DNA of 64,000 nucleotides from Brachymonas wangyanguii (GTDB lineage: Bacteria > Pseudomonadota > Gammaproteobacteria > Burkholderiales > Burkholderiaceae_C), in NCBI RefSeq assembly GCF_045055315.1, contig NZ_CP173677.1:620001-684000 (forward strand), in the 5' to 3' direction. The position numbers were made by a program, and so were the translations under genes. Every line of letters starts with the position of its first letter. Positions within the stretch are counted from its first letter, which is position 1. Shown in pieces: positions 11,311 through 20,458 of this stretch. A model generated the notes under the pieces. That model was not told the DNA's origin and searched no databases. It saw only the letters and a list, made by a program, of their open reading frames with translations.

Positions 11311-11532
11311 AGGGCTGATTCTGCTGCACTGCAACACAAATGACAGTTCAGAGGCAGTGCTGGCAGATGTGCATAAATCCGCCAGCCATGCTCGGATTTG
11401 CCTGCCCCAGGCTGTTGTGGAAATGCACGGATGACGGCTGAATGACAGTTAAACGGCTTCCTTGTCATTCTGCTCCATCAGATGGTCCCAAGTGCTTGTC
11501 CTGATTGGCTTTTCCGGATGTTGTTGGTGCCC

Positions 11533-11665
11533 TGTGGATAACTTTGTGGGTATCCCTTGGGCAGACACTGGACAAGACGGTAAATCGCGCACTTGCAGCC
11601 ACTTGCTGATTCTGGGCAGCCATCAAAAAATGATTGAATTTCAAGAACTTGCAAATCCAAGTTGA
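11533..11665 (+). repeat. DnaA-box module, copy C (most diverged)
   Basis: Opens with TGTGGATAACTTTGTGGG and then CCTTGGGC. The A+T-rich patch about 95-118 bp on is CAAAAAATGATTGAATTTC followed by AAGAACTT. The middle part is less similar to copies A and B. Spacing between copies is 388 bp (A-B) and 352 bp (B-C). Confidence 0.7.
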
Positions 11666-11807
11666 AAGTGACGTGGCAGCACGGCCGGCATCGATCTGCG
11701 GAGCGGCATTTGTGCATAACCCTGCGTTGTCAAGCCTCGAAACCGCATTTTCCGGGCTTGACAGCCACGGTTTTCCCCAGATGGGCGATGCACTTGTGCA
11801 CTGGCCA

Positions 11808-11837
11808 TAAAAAAACCGCTGGCACAGGCCAGCGGTT
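11808..11837 (-). terminator. Rho-independent terminator of hemE
   Basis: A 9-bp stem, ACCGCTGGC / GCCAGCGGT, with a 4-base loop. On the minus strand it is followed by a run of seven T residues, just after the hemE stop codon. Confidence 0.88.
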
Positions 11838-11857
11838 GTCCAGGGGGCAGGGCGCGC

Positions 11858-12979
11858 TTAGGCGGCGGCCACGCGCATGGCGCGCGAATGGCTGTGCACC
11901 GCTTCCACCAGTGCCGTCACGTTCTCCGGCGGGGTGAACTGGTTGATGCCATGGCCCAGGTTGAAGATGTGGGTCGGACCACGGCCTTCACCGGTGTGCG
12001 GCGTGCCAAAGCTGTCGAGCACGGCACGCGCTTCGGCCGCCACCTTGTCGGGCGAGGCAAACAGCACGTTCGGGTCCAGGTTGCCCTGCAGTGCCTTGCC
12101 TTCGCCATGCATCCAGAGCGAGGCACGGGCCGCGCCCAGGTTGACGGTCCAGTCCACGCCCAGCACGTCGCAATCGAGCAGGTTCATCTGCGTCAGCCAC
12201 AGGCCACCGCCCTTGGTGAACACCAGGCGCGGGATGTCGGCACCGTCCGGGCCGGTGCGCTTGAGCTGGCCCAGCACCTGTTCGGTATAGGCCAGGCTGA
12301 ACTCCTGGAACTTGCCGTCGGCCAGCACGCCGCCCCAGCTGTCAAAAATCATCACGGCCTGGGCGCCGGCATCGATCTGGGCGTTCAGGTAGGCTGCCAC
12401 GCTGCGTGCGTTGACTTCCAGGATGCGGTGCATCAGGTCCGGGCGGCTGTACATCAGGCTCTTGACGGCGCGGTAGTCGCTGCTGCTGCCGCCTTCAACC
12501 ATGTAGCAGGCCAGCGTCCACGGGCTGCCGGAGAAACCGATCAGCGGCACACGGCCGTTCAGCGCCTTGCGGATGCTGGTCACGGCGTCAAACACGTAGC
12601 GCAGCTTGTCCATGTCCGGCACGTCCAGCGCGGCCACGGCGGCTTCATCGCGCACGTTCTTCTCGAACTTCGGGCCTTCGCCCTGCTGGAAGCTCAGGCC
12701 CAGGCCCATGGCATCGGGAATCGTCAGGATGTCGCTGAACAGGATGGAGGCATCCAGCGCAAAGCGGTCCAGCGGCTGCAGCGTGACCTCGGTGGCGTAA
12801 TCCACGTTCATGGCCAGATCCATGAAGCTGCCGGCGCGGGCGCGGGTCTCGCGGTATTCCGGCAGGTAGCGGCCGGCCTGGCGCATCAGCCACAGCGGCG
12901 TGTACTCGGTCGCCTGGCCGCGGCAGGCACGCAGAAAGGTATCGTTCTGGAGGGGGGCAAAAGCAGTCGTAGCGTTCAT
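11858..12979 (-). CDS. hemE: Uroporphyrinogen decarboxylase
   Basis: A 373-residue cytoplasmic enzyme that converts uroporphyrinogen III to coproporphyrinogen III in heme synthesis. The N-terminal signature PLWLMRQAGRYLPEY is intact, as are ILFSDILTIPDAMG and the C-terminal FNLGHGI with the catalytic-pocket residues. Start at ATG 12979 (MNATTAF); an ATG three codons upstream is also possible, and the longer open frame adds residues not seen in the family. No strong ribosome-binding site is visible for either. A clear terminator follows. The gene faces priA across the DnaA-box region. Confidence 0.95.
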   Translation of the reverse strand: MNATTAFAPLQNDTFLRACRGQATEYTPLWLMRQAGRYLPEYRETRARAGSFMDLAMNVDYATEVTLQPLDRFALDASILFSDILTIPDAMGLGLSFQQGEGPKFEKNVRDEAAVAALDVPDMDKLRYVFDAVTSIRKALNGRVPLIGFSGSPWTLACYMVEGGSSSDYRAVKSLMYSRPDLMHRILEVNARSVAAYLNAQIDAGAQAVMIFDSWGGVLADGKFQEFSLAYTEQVLGQLKRTGPDGADIPRLVFTKGGGLWLTQMNLLDCDVLGVDWTVNLGAARASLWMHGEGKALQGNLDPNVLFASPDKVAAEARAVLDSFGTPHTGEGRGPTHIFNLGHGINQFTPPENVTALVEAVHSHSRAMRVAAA

Positions 12980-13168
12980 GCACAGCATTGTCGCAGGGAT
13001 TGGCGGCAAAGCGGCAGCATCCCGGTGCGGCACCGCGGCATCGCGCCTGTTACAGACACTTGCCAGATTTGCCGTCCATTTCGCCGGGCGGTCATGAACT
13101 CTTGCCCATAATGATCCTGAACCCTGCCATCGTGGCAGGCGCATTCTTTGATTGACCAGGAGATCGCC

Positions 13169-13675
13169 ATGGGACTGCTAGACGCGCTTTCGCAAATTGC
13201 CAACGCCCTCAACCAGAACAGCCAGCCGCAACAAAGCCACGTGGACGAGATCGTGCGTGAAGCCCCGCGCGATACCGTGCGCGAAGGCCTGCGCGAGGCA
13301 TTCGATGCCAACGACACGCCCAGCCTTGGCGAGCAGGTTGGCCAGATGTTCGGCCAGTCCAGCAACCAGCAGCAGGCCGGCCTGATCAACCAGGTCATCC
13401 AGGCGCTGGGCCCGGCCGCAGCCGCAGCGCTGGCAGGCGGTGTGCTGCAGAAGGTGATGAAGCCCGGTGAGCAGCAGATTGATGCCGATGCCGTGACCCA
13501 GCTGTCGCCGACCGAGGTGACCCAGGTCGTGAACGAGGCGCAACAGCAGCAGCCCGAGCTGAGCCAGCGCCTGAGCGAGTTCTACGCCGACAACTCCGGC
13601 CTGCTGAAGGCGCTGGGTGGCGTGGCCCTGCTGGCCGCAGCGATCAAGATGAAGCAGTATTCCGAGCGCAACTGA
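13169..13675 (+). CDS. YidB/DUF937-like hypothetical protein
   Basis: A 168-residue protein starting MGLLDALSQIANAL, preceded by a good AGGAGA ribosome-binding site; the upstream GTG/ATT extension is ignored. The composition is low-complexity: Gln- and Ala-rich with amphipathic helices. A central alanine/glycine run (LGPAAAAALAGGVLQ) and a C-terminal hydrophobic helix (GLLKALGGVALLAAAIKM) could touch or cross the membrane. The N-terminus and Gly/Ala core recall the YidB (DUF937) family; that link is tentative. It stands alone between hemE and a GNAT gene and ends in a terminator hairpin. Function unknown. Confidence 0.65.
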   Translation: MGLLDALSQIANALNQNSQPQQSHVDEIVREAPRDTVREGLREAFDANDTPSLGEQVGQMFGQSSNQQQAGLINQVIQALGPAAAAALAGGVLQKVMKPGEQQIDADAVTQLSPTEVTQVVNEAQQQQPELSQRLSEFYADNSGLLKALGGVALLAAAIKMKQYSERN

Positions 13676-13698
13676 TCCCGGTCAGCTGCATAGTCACT

Positions 13699-13726
13699 GG
13701 GGCACCCTGCGGGGTGCCCCTTGTCA
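13699..13726 (+). terminator. Hairpin terminator after the YidB-like gene
   Basis: A 9-bp perfect stem, GGGGCACCC / GGGTGCCCC, with a 4-base loop about 25 bp after the stop. The following tract (TTGTCATTT) is only partly T-rich, so termination may be incomplete. Confidence 0.7.
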
Positions 13727-13917
13727 TTTGTGGCGTCAGGTCCACAGCAGAATCGCACAAGTGTGCGATTTCTTACGTTGCGTAGGGGTTTATGTCGGTT
13801 CCATGAATCGCATTCAGGGATAACCCTATACTTCGTCCCGTCCGGTTGCCAACCCGCGCGACCGTATCCACTGAGCAGCACGGCCCATCCGGCGCGCTGC
13901 CAGCCAAGGGAGCCTCC

Positions 13918-14598
13918 ATGACGACTACCGCTGCCGATTTTGAAGCCGTACTGGCGCAACCCCCGCGTCAACCGCTGCGCGCCCGCACCGAGGTGCCGCT
14001 GCGTGAAGTGCCCCAACACCATCGCCACAAGGTGCTGGAGCACCTGCTGGCGCTGGACGAGCGTGACCGCTACCTGCGGTTCGGCCTGCTGGCCGGTGAC
14101 CGCCATATCGAGCGTTATGTCAACGGCCTGCAGTTTGGCAGCGACGAGCTCTACGGCTATTACGACGAAAACCTGAACCTGGTTGCGCTGGCCCACCTGG
14201 GCTACAGCCCCGATGGCAAGGCAGCCGAATTTGGTGGCTCCGTCAACAAGAGCCTGCGCGGCATGGGCATGGGCCAGCAACTGTTCGATCGTGCCGTGCT
14301 GCATTGTCGCAACCGTGGCCTGAACCTGCTCTACATCCACGCCCTGACCGAAAACCGCCCGATGCTGCGCATCGCGCGCAAGGCCGGCGCCCGCGTCGAG
14401 CGCGATGGCGAGGAGTCCGAAGCCTACCTGACGCTGCCGGCAGCCACCAGCGCCAGCCGTCTGGAAGAAGCGCTGGACGAGCGCGTGGCCGATACCGACT
14501 ACCGCATGAAAAAGCAGCTGCGCAACTACCAGCAATTCCTGCAGCGTCTGCAGGGCTTCGGCATGCTCGGCAACCCGCTGCTGCGCCAGCATTTCTGA
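13918..14598 (+). CDS. GNAT family N-acetyltransferase
   Basis: A 226-residue protein with the GNAT fold at about residues 20-170. DRYLRFG is in the first helix region, followed by a central beta strand (LNLVALAHLGY). The acetyl-CoA pyrophosphate loop is the variant SLRGMGMGQQLFDRA, and there is a LNLLYIHALTENRPMLRIARKAGA strand-helix. A charged C-terminal tail of about 50 residues (DERVADTDYRMKKQLRNY) is extra. Start ATG 13918 has AAGGGAG upstream. The substrate is unknown. A 240-bp leader precedes it, with a TATACT box near 13827 and a short palindrome TCGCACAAGTGTGCGA near 13752. It precedes corC but is separated by about 110 bp. Confidence 0.8.
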   Translation: MTTTAADFEAVLAQPPRQPLRARTEVPLREVPQHHRHKVLEHLLALDERDRYLRFGLLAGDRHIERYVNGLQFGSDELYGYYDENLNLVALAHLGYSPDGKAAEFGGSVNKSLRGMGMGQQLFDRAVLHCRNRGLNLLYIHALTENRPMLRIARKAGARVERDGEESEAYLTLPAATSASRLEEALDERVADTDYRMKKQLRNYQQFLQRLQGFGMLGNPLLRQHF

Positions 14599-14707
14599 GT
14601 CTGCCGCCCAGACGGAAGGAATCCGGGCACACCTGACATTCGGGTGACCCGGATTTTGTGTATCCTAGGGGGATCGCAACCATCTGCACGCCAGTGCTTT
14701 CAATTCC

Positions 14708-15589
14708 GTGAGTGACCCTTCGCCTTCCCCCAGTCTGGGACATGAGGACAAACGCAGCCTGTTGCAAAAAATCGCCGAATTCCTGCATCCCGGACCCGAC
14801 TCCCCGGAAGAGCTCTACAACACCCTGGCCCAGGCCGAAAGCAACGATGTCATCGGCCCCGACAGCCGCATCATGCTGGAGGGCGTATTGCGCATCGCCG
14901 GCATGACCGCCAGCGATGTCATGGTGCCAACCAAGCGCATGGACCTGCTGGACATCAATGCCAGCTATGACGAGCTGCTCAAGACCGTCATCAACACCGC
15001 GCACTCACGTTTCCCGGTCTTCGAAGGCGAGCGCGACAACATCATCGGCACGCTGATGTCCAAGGACCTGCTCAAGCTGCAGCGCGCCCCCGACCTGAAT
15101 ATCCGCGTGCTGCTGCGCGCGCCGCTGTTCATTCCCGAGAGCAAGGGCCTGAACGAGCTGCTGCGTGAATTCCGCGTCAAGCGCAACCACCAGGCCATGG
15201 TGATCGACGAATTCGGTCGCCTGGCCGGCCTGGTCACGATCGAGGACGTGCTGGAGGAAATCGTCGGCGAGATCGAGGACGAATTCGACGAGAACGAGGA
15301 AGAGGGCGATATCTACAGCCTGGCCGACGGCTCCTACCGCGTCAGTGGCGATACCCCGGTCGAGCGCATCAACGAGGATTTCGAGGTGCGCATCACCAGC
15401 AGCGATCCCGAAGATGCGGACAACTTCGACACCATTGGCGGCCTGATTGCCCACGAAATGGGCCATGTGCCGCGCCGCGGCGAGTACATCACGCTGGACG
15501 GCCTGAACTTCGTTGTCATGCACACGCGTGGCGGTGCGGTGCGTTGGTTCAAGGTCTCTCGCGCGGTCAACCCCGAAGCCGGCTACTGA
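14708..15589 (+). CDS. corC: CorC/HlyC-type transporter-associated protein with CBS pair
   Basis: A 293-residue cytosolic protein starting at GTG 14708 (MSDPSPS). It has a short N-terminal helix region, two CBS domains (about residues 70-185, with SDVMVPTKRMD and RNHQAMVIDEFGRLAGLVTIEDV) and the C-terminal CorC_HlyC domain (about 205-285). In Enterobacteria CorC affects Mg/Co efflux through CorA; family members are now linked to Mg2+ export. It has no membrane-spanning DUF21 domain, which is normal for the CorC branch. It is followed 28 bp later by lnt, the usual partner. Confidence 0.9.
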   Translation: MSDPSPSPSLGHEDKRSLLQKIAEFLHPGPDSPEELYNTLAQAESNDVIGPDSRIMLEGVLRIAGMTASDVMVPTKRMDLLDINASYDELLKTVINTAHSRFPVFEGERDNIIGTLMSKDLLKLQRAPDLNIRVLLRAPLFIPESKGLNELLREFRVKRNHQAMVIDEFGRLAGLVTIEDVLEEIVGEIEDEFDENEEEGDIYSLADGSYRVSGDTPVERINEDFEVRITSSDPEDADNFDTIGGLIAHEMGHVPRRGEYITLDGLNFVVMHTRGGAVRWFKVSRAVNPEAGY

Positions 15590-15617
15590 GCCGCTGCTAC
15601 GGCTAGCCCCTGACACC

Positions 15618-17258
15618 ATGACACACACGCTGCCTGCCGGACGCCTCGGACTGCTATTGCTGGCCTTGTGCGGCGTGCTGCTGGCCTGGTCTACCGCCTG
15701 GCCCTGGGGCGGCATGCCCTTGTGGTGGCTGCAGCCGCTGGTGCTGGCTGTCGCGGTCTGGTTGCTGGCGCGCTCCGTCTCGCCTATCGATTCGCCACGC
15801 CAGCGTTTCCGCCGTGGCTTCCGCCGTGGCTGGCTGCTGGCCACGGTCTGGCTCGCCAGTACCTTCTGGTGGCTGTATATCTCCATGCACGTCTATGGCG
15901 GCATGCTGTCGGGAGTGGCGGCACTGGCGGTGCTGTTGCTGGCCGGCGCGCTCGCGTTGTATTACGCGCTGGCCTGCGGGCTCTGGCTGGCACTGCAGGG
16001 GCCGACGCGGGCGGGCGGCAGCCTGCTGTTTGCCGCGCTCTGGCTGCTGGCCGAGCTTTGCCGTGGCGTGCTGTTCACCGGTTTTCCCTGGGGCGCGCTG
16101 GGCTACGCCCATGTCGAAGGCCCGCTGGCCGGCTGGGCACCCTGGATCGGCGTCTACGGCATCGGCTTCCTGGCCTGCTGGCTGGCGGCGCTGCTGGCGC
16201 TGCGCCAGCTGCACGGTCGCAACGCTTCGGTGCGCCAGGGCCTGCTGACCTCTGCCACCGTGGTGCTGCTGCTGTTTGCCGGCATCGCGCTGCGTGAAGG
16301 CGTCAATCCCGGCCTGACCATGCCGGCGGGCGACAAGCCGCTGGGCGTGGAGCTGATGCAGGGCAATATCCCGCAGGACGAGAAATTCGTGCCCAGCGGC
16401 GGCATCGAAGCCGCGCTGGTCTGGTACGGTGAGCAGCTGGCAGCAGCGCAGGCGCCGCTGGTGCTGCTGCCCGAAACCGCCTTGCCGATCCTGCCGACGC
16501 AGCTGCCGCCGGGCTACTGGCAGGCCATGCAGCAGCGCTTTGCCACGGGCGAGCAGGCGGCGCTGATCGGCACGCCGGCCGGCACCTTCGAGACCGGCCT
16601 GGCGAATGTCGTGGTCGGCATGGTGCCGGGCGGTGCCGTGCTGGCCGGCAGCCAGCCGCTGTCGCAGGTGCTGATGCCGCCGTCCGGCCAGCCCGAATAC
16701 CGCTATCTCAAGCAGCACCTGGTGCCGTTTGGTGAGTTCGTGCCCTACGGCTTCCAGTGGTTTGTCGACATGATGGTGATGCCGCTGGGCAACTTCCTGC
16801 GCGGCGATGCCAACCAGCCGCGCCTGCTCTGGCAGGGCCAGCGCATCCAGCCCAATATCTGCTACGAAGACCTGTTTGGTGAAGAGCTGGCAGTCAGCTT
16901 TACCGATCCCGGCCAGGCCCCGACTATCCTCGCCAACGTCAGCAACATCGCCTGGTTTGGTGACAGCGTGGCGATCGACCAGCACCGCCATATCAGCCGC
17001 ATGCGCGCCATGGAACTGGGTCGCCCGATGCTGCGTGCCACCAATACCGGTTCCACCGCCATCATCGACCATCTGGGCCAGGTGCAGCAGGAGCTGCCGC
17101 GGCTGGAGCGTGGCGTGTTGCGTGGCCAGGTGCAGGGCCGCGAGGGCCTGACGCCGTTTGCGCGCTGGGCCGGTCAGCTCGGCCTGTGGCCGCTGTGGCT
17201 GCTGGGTGCGGCCTTGCTGGCGCTGTTTGCCCTGCGTCCGTCGCGCCCGCGCGGCTGA
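15618..17258 (+). CDS. lnt: Apolipoprotein N-acyltransferase
   Basis: A 546-residue inner-membrane enzyme that adds the third acyl chain to lipoproteins. About seven hydrophobic segments fill residues 5-235, and the nitrilase-like periplasmic domain covers about 245-510. The catalytic triad is present: Glu286 in LLPETALPIL, Lys365 in YLKQHLVPFGEF and Cys415 in NICYEDLFGEE. A last hydrophobic segment lies near the C-terminus. Start ATG 15618 (MTHTLPAG) leads straight into the first membrane segment. It follows corC in a likely operon and precedes glyQ by 70 bp. Confidence 0.95.
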   Translation: MTHTLPAGRLGLLLLALCGVLLAWSTAWPWGGMPLWWLQPLVLAVAVWLLARSVSPIDSPRQRFRRGFRRGWLLATVWLASTFWWLYISMHVYGGMLSGVAALAVLLLAGALALYYALACGLWLALQGPTRAGGSLLFAALWLLAELCRGVLFTGFPWGALGYAHVEGPLAGWAPWIGVYGIGFLACWLAALLALRQLHGRNASVRQGLLTSATVVLLLFAGIALREGVNPGLTMPAGDKPLGVELMQGNIPQDEKFVPSGGIEAALVWYGEQLAAAQAPLVLLPETALPILPTQLPPGYWQAMQQRFATGEQAALIGTPAGTFETGLANVVVGMVPGGAVLAGSQPLSQVLMPPSGQPEYRYLKQHLVPFGEFVPYGFQWFVDMMVMPLGNFLRGDANQPRLLWQGQRIQPNICYEDLFGEELAVSFTDPGQAPTILANVSNIAWFGDSVAIDQHRHISRMRAMELGRPMLRATNTGSTAIIDHLGQVQQELPRLERGVLRGQVQGREGLTPFARWAGQLGLWPLWLLGAALLALFALRPSRPRG

Positions 17259-17328
17259 TGCCACCCCTGCGCCATATTCCCCCGCTAAAATGGTTTATTG
17301 GCCCCTTCGCGGGCAGACAGGACATTTC

Positions 17329-18249
17329 ATGCTGACATTCCAACAAATCATCCTCAAGCTGCAGCAATACTGGGACGCCCAGGGCTGCGCGCTGCTGCAA
17401 CCCTATGACATGGAAGTCGGTGCCGGCACCAGCCACACCGCCACCTTCCTGCGCGCCATTGGCCCCGAACCCTGGAAGGCCGCCTACGTGCAGCCCAGCC
17501 GCCGCCCCAAGGATGGCCGCTATGGCAACAACCCGAACCGCCTGCAGCATTATTACCAGTACCAGGTGGTGCTCAAGCCGGCACCGTCCAACATCCTCGA
17601 GCTCTACCTGGGCAGCCTGGAAGCACTCGGCTTCGACCTGAAGAAGAACGACATCCGCTTCGTCGAGGACGACTGGGAAAACCCGACGCTGGGCGCCTGG
17701 GGTCTGGGCTGGGAAGTCTGGCTCAACGGCATGGAAGTGACCCAGTTCACCTATTTCCAGCAGGTTGGCGGCATCGACTGCAAGCCGGCCACCGGCGAGA
17801 TCACCTACGGCCTGGAGCGCCTGGCGATGTACCTGCAGGGCGTGGACAACGTCTACAAGCTGCAGTGGACCGATGAGCTGACCTATGGCGACGTCTACCA
17901 CCAGAACGAGGTGGAGCAGTCCACCTACAACTTCGAGCACAGCGATGCCGATTTCCTGTTCCAGGCCTTTGCCGCACACGAAAAGCAGGCCAGGTACCTG
18001 ATCGAACAGCAGCTGGCGCTGCCGGCCTACGAGCAGGTGCTCAAGGCCGCGCATACCTTCAACCTGCTGGATGCCCGCGGTGCGATTTCCGTCACCGAGC
18101 GCGCAGCCTACATCGGCCGCATCCGCAACCTGGCGCGTGCCGTGGCGCAAAGCTATTACGAGAGCCGTGAGCGCCTGGGCTTCCCCATGGCACCGCGTGA
18201 ATGGGTGGCCCAGATGGAAGCCGCCACCAAGGACAAGAAGGCCGCCTGA
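17329..18249 (+). CDS. glyQ: Glycyl-tRNA synthetase alpha subunit
   Basis: A 306-residue catalytic subunit of the alpha2beta2 bacterial glycyl-tRNA synthetase. The start MLTFQQIILKLQQYW and the class II core motifs are intact, including PYDMEVGAGTSHTATFLRA, the YVQPSRRP motif 2 arginines and GLERLAMYLQG motif 3. Start ATG 17329 follows AGGACA. The next gene, glyS, begins 11 bp after the stop, so both subunits come from one transcript. Confidence 0.97.
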   Translation: MLTFQQIILKLQQYWDAQGCALLQPYDMEVGAGTSHTATFLRAIGPEPWKAAYVQPSRRPKDGRYGNNPNRLQHYYQYQVVLKPAPSNILELYLGSLEALGFDLKKNDIRFVEDDWENPTLGAWGLGWEVWLNGMEVTQFTYFQQVGGIDCKPATGEITYGLERLAMYLQGVDNVYKLQWTDELTYGDVYHQNEVEQSTYNFEHSDADFLFQAFAAHEKQARYLIEQQLALPAYEQVLKAAHTFNLLDARGAISVTERAAYIGRIRNLARAVAQSYYESRERLGFPMAPREWVAQMEAATKDKKAA

Positions 18250-18260
18250 GAAAGAACACC

Positions 18261-20438
18261 ATGACGATTCCCAATCTGCTCGTAGAACTGTTTGTCGAAG
18301 AACTGCCGCCCAAGGCGCTGAAGAAGCTGGGCCAATCCTTTGCCGATTCCCTGCTGGCCGCGCTGCGCGCGCAAGGCCTGGCCAATGGCGATAGCGTCGC
18401 TACCCCGTTTGCCAGCCCGCGCCGCCTGGCCGCCCATGTCACCCGCGTGGTGGCCAAGGCGGCAGACAAGCCGGTGCAACTCAAGCTGATGCCGGTCACG
18501 GTCGGCCTCGATGCCGATGGCCAGGCCACGCCTGCGCTGCTGAAAAAGCTGCAGGCGCTCGGCAAAGGCGCTGATGCGGTGCCGCAACTCAAGCGCCAGC
18601 AGGACGGCAAGGCCGAATCGCTGTTCCTGGACAGCGTGATCGACGGTGCCACGCTCGACAGCGGCCTGCAGAAGGCGCTCGAAGAAGCGATTGCCAAATT
18701 GCCGATTCCCAAGGTCATGACCTACCAGCTCGAAACCGGCTGCGAGATGCCGGGCTGGAGCAGCGTGCAGTTCGTGCGCCCTGCACACGGCCTGGTGGCG
18801 CTGCATGGCAGCAGCGTGGTGCCGGTGCAGGCGCTGGGCCTGCAGTCCGGTCGCCAGACGCACGGCCACCGTTTCGAGGCCAAGGCCGAGCCGATCGAGC
18901 TGGACCATGCCGACAGCTACGCCGATACGCTGCGCGAGCAGGGCGCCGTGATCGCCAGCTTCGAGGAGCGCAAGGCCGATATCGCGCACCAGCTGGAGCT
19001 GGCAGCGATCCAGCTGGGCAATGGCTACACCCCGATCAGCGATGACGCGCTGCTCGAGGAGGTCACGGCGCTGGTCGAGCGTCCCAAGGTGCTAGTCTGC
19101 GAGTTCGAACCCGAGTTCCTTGAAGTGCCGCAGGAATGCCTGATCCTGACCATGAAGGCCAACCAGAAGTACTTCCCGCTGCTCGATGCCGAGGGCAAGC
19201 TGACCAACCGCTTCCTGGTGGTCAGCAACATCAATCCCGATGACGCCTCGGCCGTGATCGGCGGCAACGAGCGCGTGATCCGTCCGCGCCTGGCCGATGC
19301 CAAGTTCTTCTTTGACCAGGACCGCAAGAAGAAGCTCGAAGAGCGTATTCCCGGCCTGGCCAAGGTGGTCTACCACAACAAGCTGGGCACCCAGGCCGAG
19401 CGCAGCGAGCGCGTGCGCCAGATCGCCCATGCCATCGTCAACCAGCTGCGCCTGGGCACGCACCCCTACACGCTGGAAGACAAGGACAGCTTCGACGTGC
19501 TCGACAGCAAGGTGCAGCAGGCGGCGCAACTGGCCAAGTGCGACCTGCTGACCGACATGGTTGGCGAATTCCCCGAGCTGCAGGGCATCATGGGCCAGTA
19601 CTACGCGCGCCACGAAGGCCTGCGCGACGGCGTGGCCGTGGCCATCGAGGACCACTACAAGCCGCGCTTTGCCGGCGACCTGCTGCCGCGCAACCAGACC
19701 GGTACCGTGCTGGCACTGGCCGACAAGCTGGAAACCCTGGTCGGCATGTTCGGCATTGGCAACCTGCCGACCGGCGACAAGGACCCGTTCGCACTGCGCC
19801 GCCATGCACTGGGCGTGATCCGCATCCTGATCGAAAAGCGCCTGCCGCTGGACCTGTCCACGCTGGTCACCGCTGTCGGTGGCATCTTCGGCACGCTGCT
19901 GCCCGATGCGGCCAGCAGCAACCAGCAGCTGCTGGACTTCATCTACGAGCGTATCGGCGGCTACCTGCGCGAGCAGGGCTACAGCGCACAGGAGGCTGAT
20001 GCCGTGATCGCCGTGCGTCCGGCCTGGGGCGAGATCCCGGCGCGCCTGGATGCGGTACGCGCCTTCGCGCAACTGCCCGAAGCCCAGGCGCTGGCTGCGG
20101 CCAACAAGCGCATCGGCAACATCCTGCGCAAGGCCGGCGATGTCGGCCAGGTGGTCGATGCCCACGTCAGCGAAATGCTGCTGCAGGAACAGGCCGAGAA
20201 AGACCTGTTTGCCGCCATGCAGCAGATCCTGCCCGAGGCCGATGCCCATGTGGAGCAGGGCCGCTACACCGAATCGCTGCAGGCGCTGGCCGCGCTGCGC
20301 GTGCCGGTCGATACCTTTTTTGACGACGTGATGGTCAACGCCGAACAGGACGACCTGCGCATGAACCGCCAGGGGCTGCTGAAAATGCTGCACCAGGCGA
20401 TGAACCGCGTGGCCGACCTGGCGCGCCTGGCCGTCTGA
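18261..20438 (+). CDS. glyS: Glycyl-tRNA synthetase beta subunit
   Basis: A 725-residue tRNA-binding subunit of glycyl-tRNA synthetase. The family start NLLVELFVEELPPKAL is intact, followed by the middle region PQECLILTMKANQKYFPL and the C-terminal anticodon-binding helices (LDAVRAFAQLPEAQALAAANKRI). Length is slightly above the usual 690-700. The ATG at 18261 is preceded by AGAAAGAAC. It is translated directly after glyQ and followed 20 bp later by gmhB. Confidence 0.97.
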   Translation: MTIPNLLVELFVEELPPKALKKLGQSFADSLLAALRAQGLANGDSVATPFASPRRLAAHVTRVVAKAADKPVQLKLMPVTVGLDADGQATPALLKKLQALGKGADAVPQLKRQQDGKAESLFLDSVIDGATLDSGLQKALEEAIAKLPIPKVMTYQLETGCEMPGWSSVQFVRPAHGLVALHGSSVVPVQALGLQSGRQTHGHRFEAKAEPIELDHADSYADTLREQGAVIASFEERKADIAHQLELAAIQLGNGYTPISDDALLEEVTALVERPKVLVCEFEPEFLEVPQECLILTMKANQKYFPLLDAEGKLTNRFLVVSNINPDDASAVIGGNERVIRPRLADAKFFFDQDRKKKLEERIPGLAKVVYHNKLGTQAERSERVRQIAHAIVNQLRLGTHPYTLEDKDSFDVLDSKVQQAAQLAKCDLLTDMVGEFPELQGIMGQYYARHEGLRDGVAVAIEDHYKPRFAGDLLPRNQTGTVLALADKLETLVGMFGIGNLPTGDKDPFALRRHALGVIRILIEKRLPLDLSTLVTAVGGIFGTLLPDAASSNQQLLDFIYERIGGYLREQGYSAQEADAVIAVRPAWGEIPARLDAVRAFAQLPEAQALAAANKRIGNILRKAGDVGQVVDAHVSEMLLQEQAEKDLFAAMQQILPEADAHVEQGRYTESLQALAALRVPVDTFFDDVMVNAEQDDLRMNRQGLLKMLHQAMNRVADLARLAV

Positions 20439-20458
20439 ACGGATTCCGGAGCACCGCC

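Larger units (their letters stand above)
10724..11857. other. 1.13 kb non-coding region between priA and hemE; candidate oriC or DnaA-binding locus
   Basis: No open frame here has codon use or similarity like a gene. The stretch contains three perfect DnaA boxes in the same orientation, at 10793-10801, 11181-11189 and 11533-11541 (TGTGGATAA). Each is followed 12 bp on by a near-box. Boxes with one mismatch lie at 10971-10979, 11368-11376 and 11711-11719. A+T-rich patches follow each perfect box, which is striking in a GC-rich genome. The last 50 bp hold the hemE terminator. A replication origin is the best reading. A DnaA-titration site, or autoregulation of priA, are alternatives; dnaA itself is not in the window. 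Confidence 0.6.

Noticed and set aside
10949..11717. Short open frames inside the priA-hemE spacer on both strands
   Set aside because: They overlap each other, lack ribosome-binding sites and cover repeated DnaA-box sequence; composition is not codon-like.
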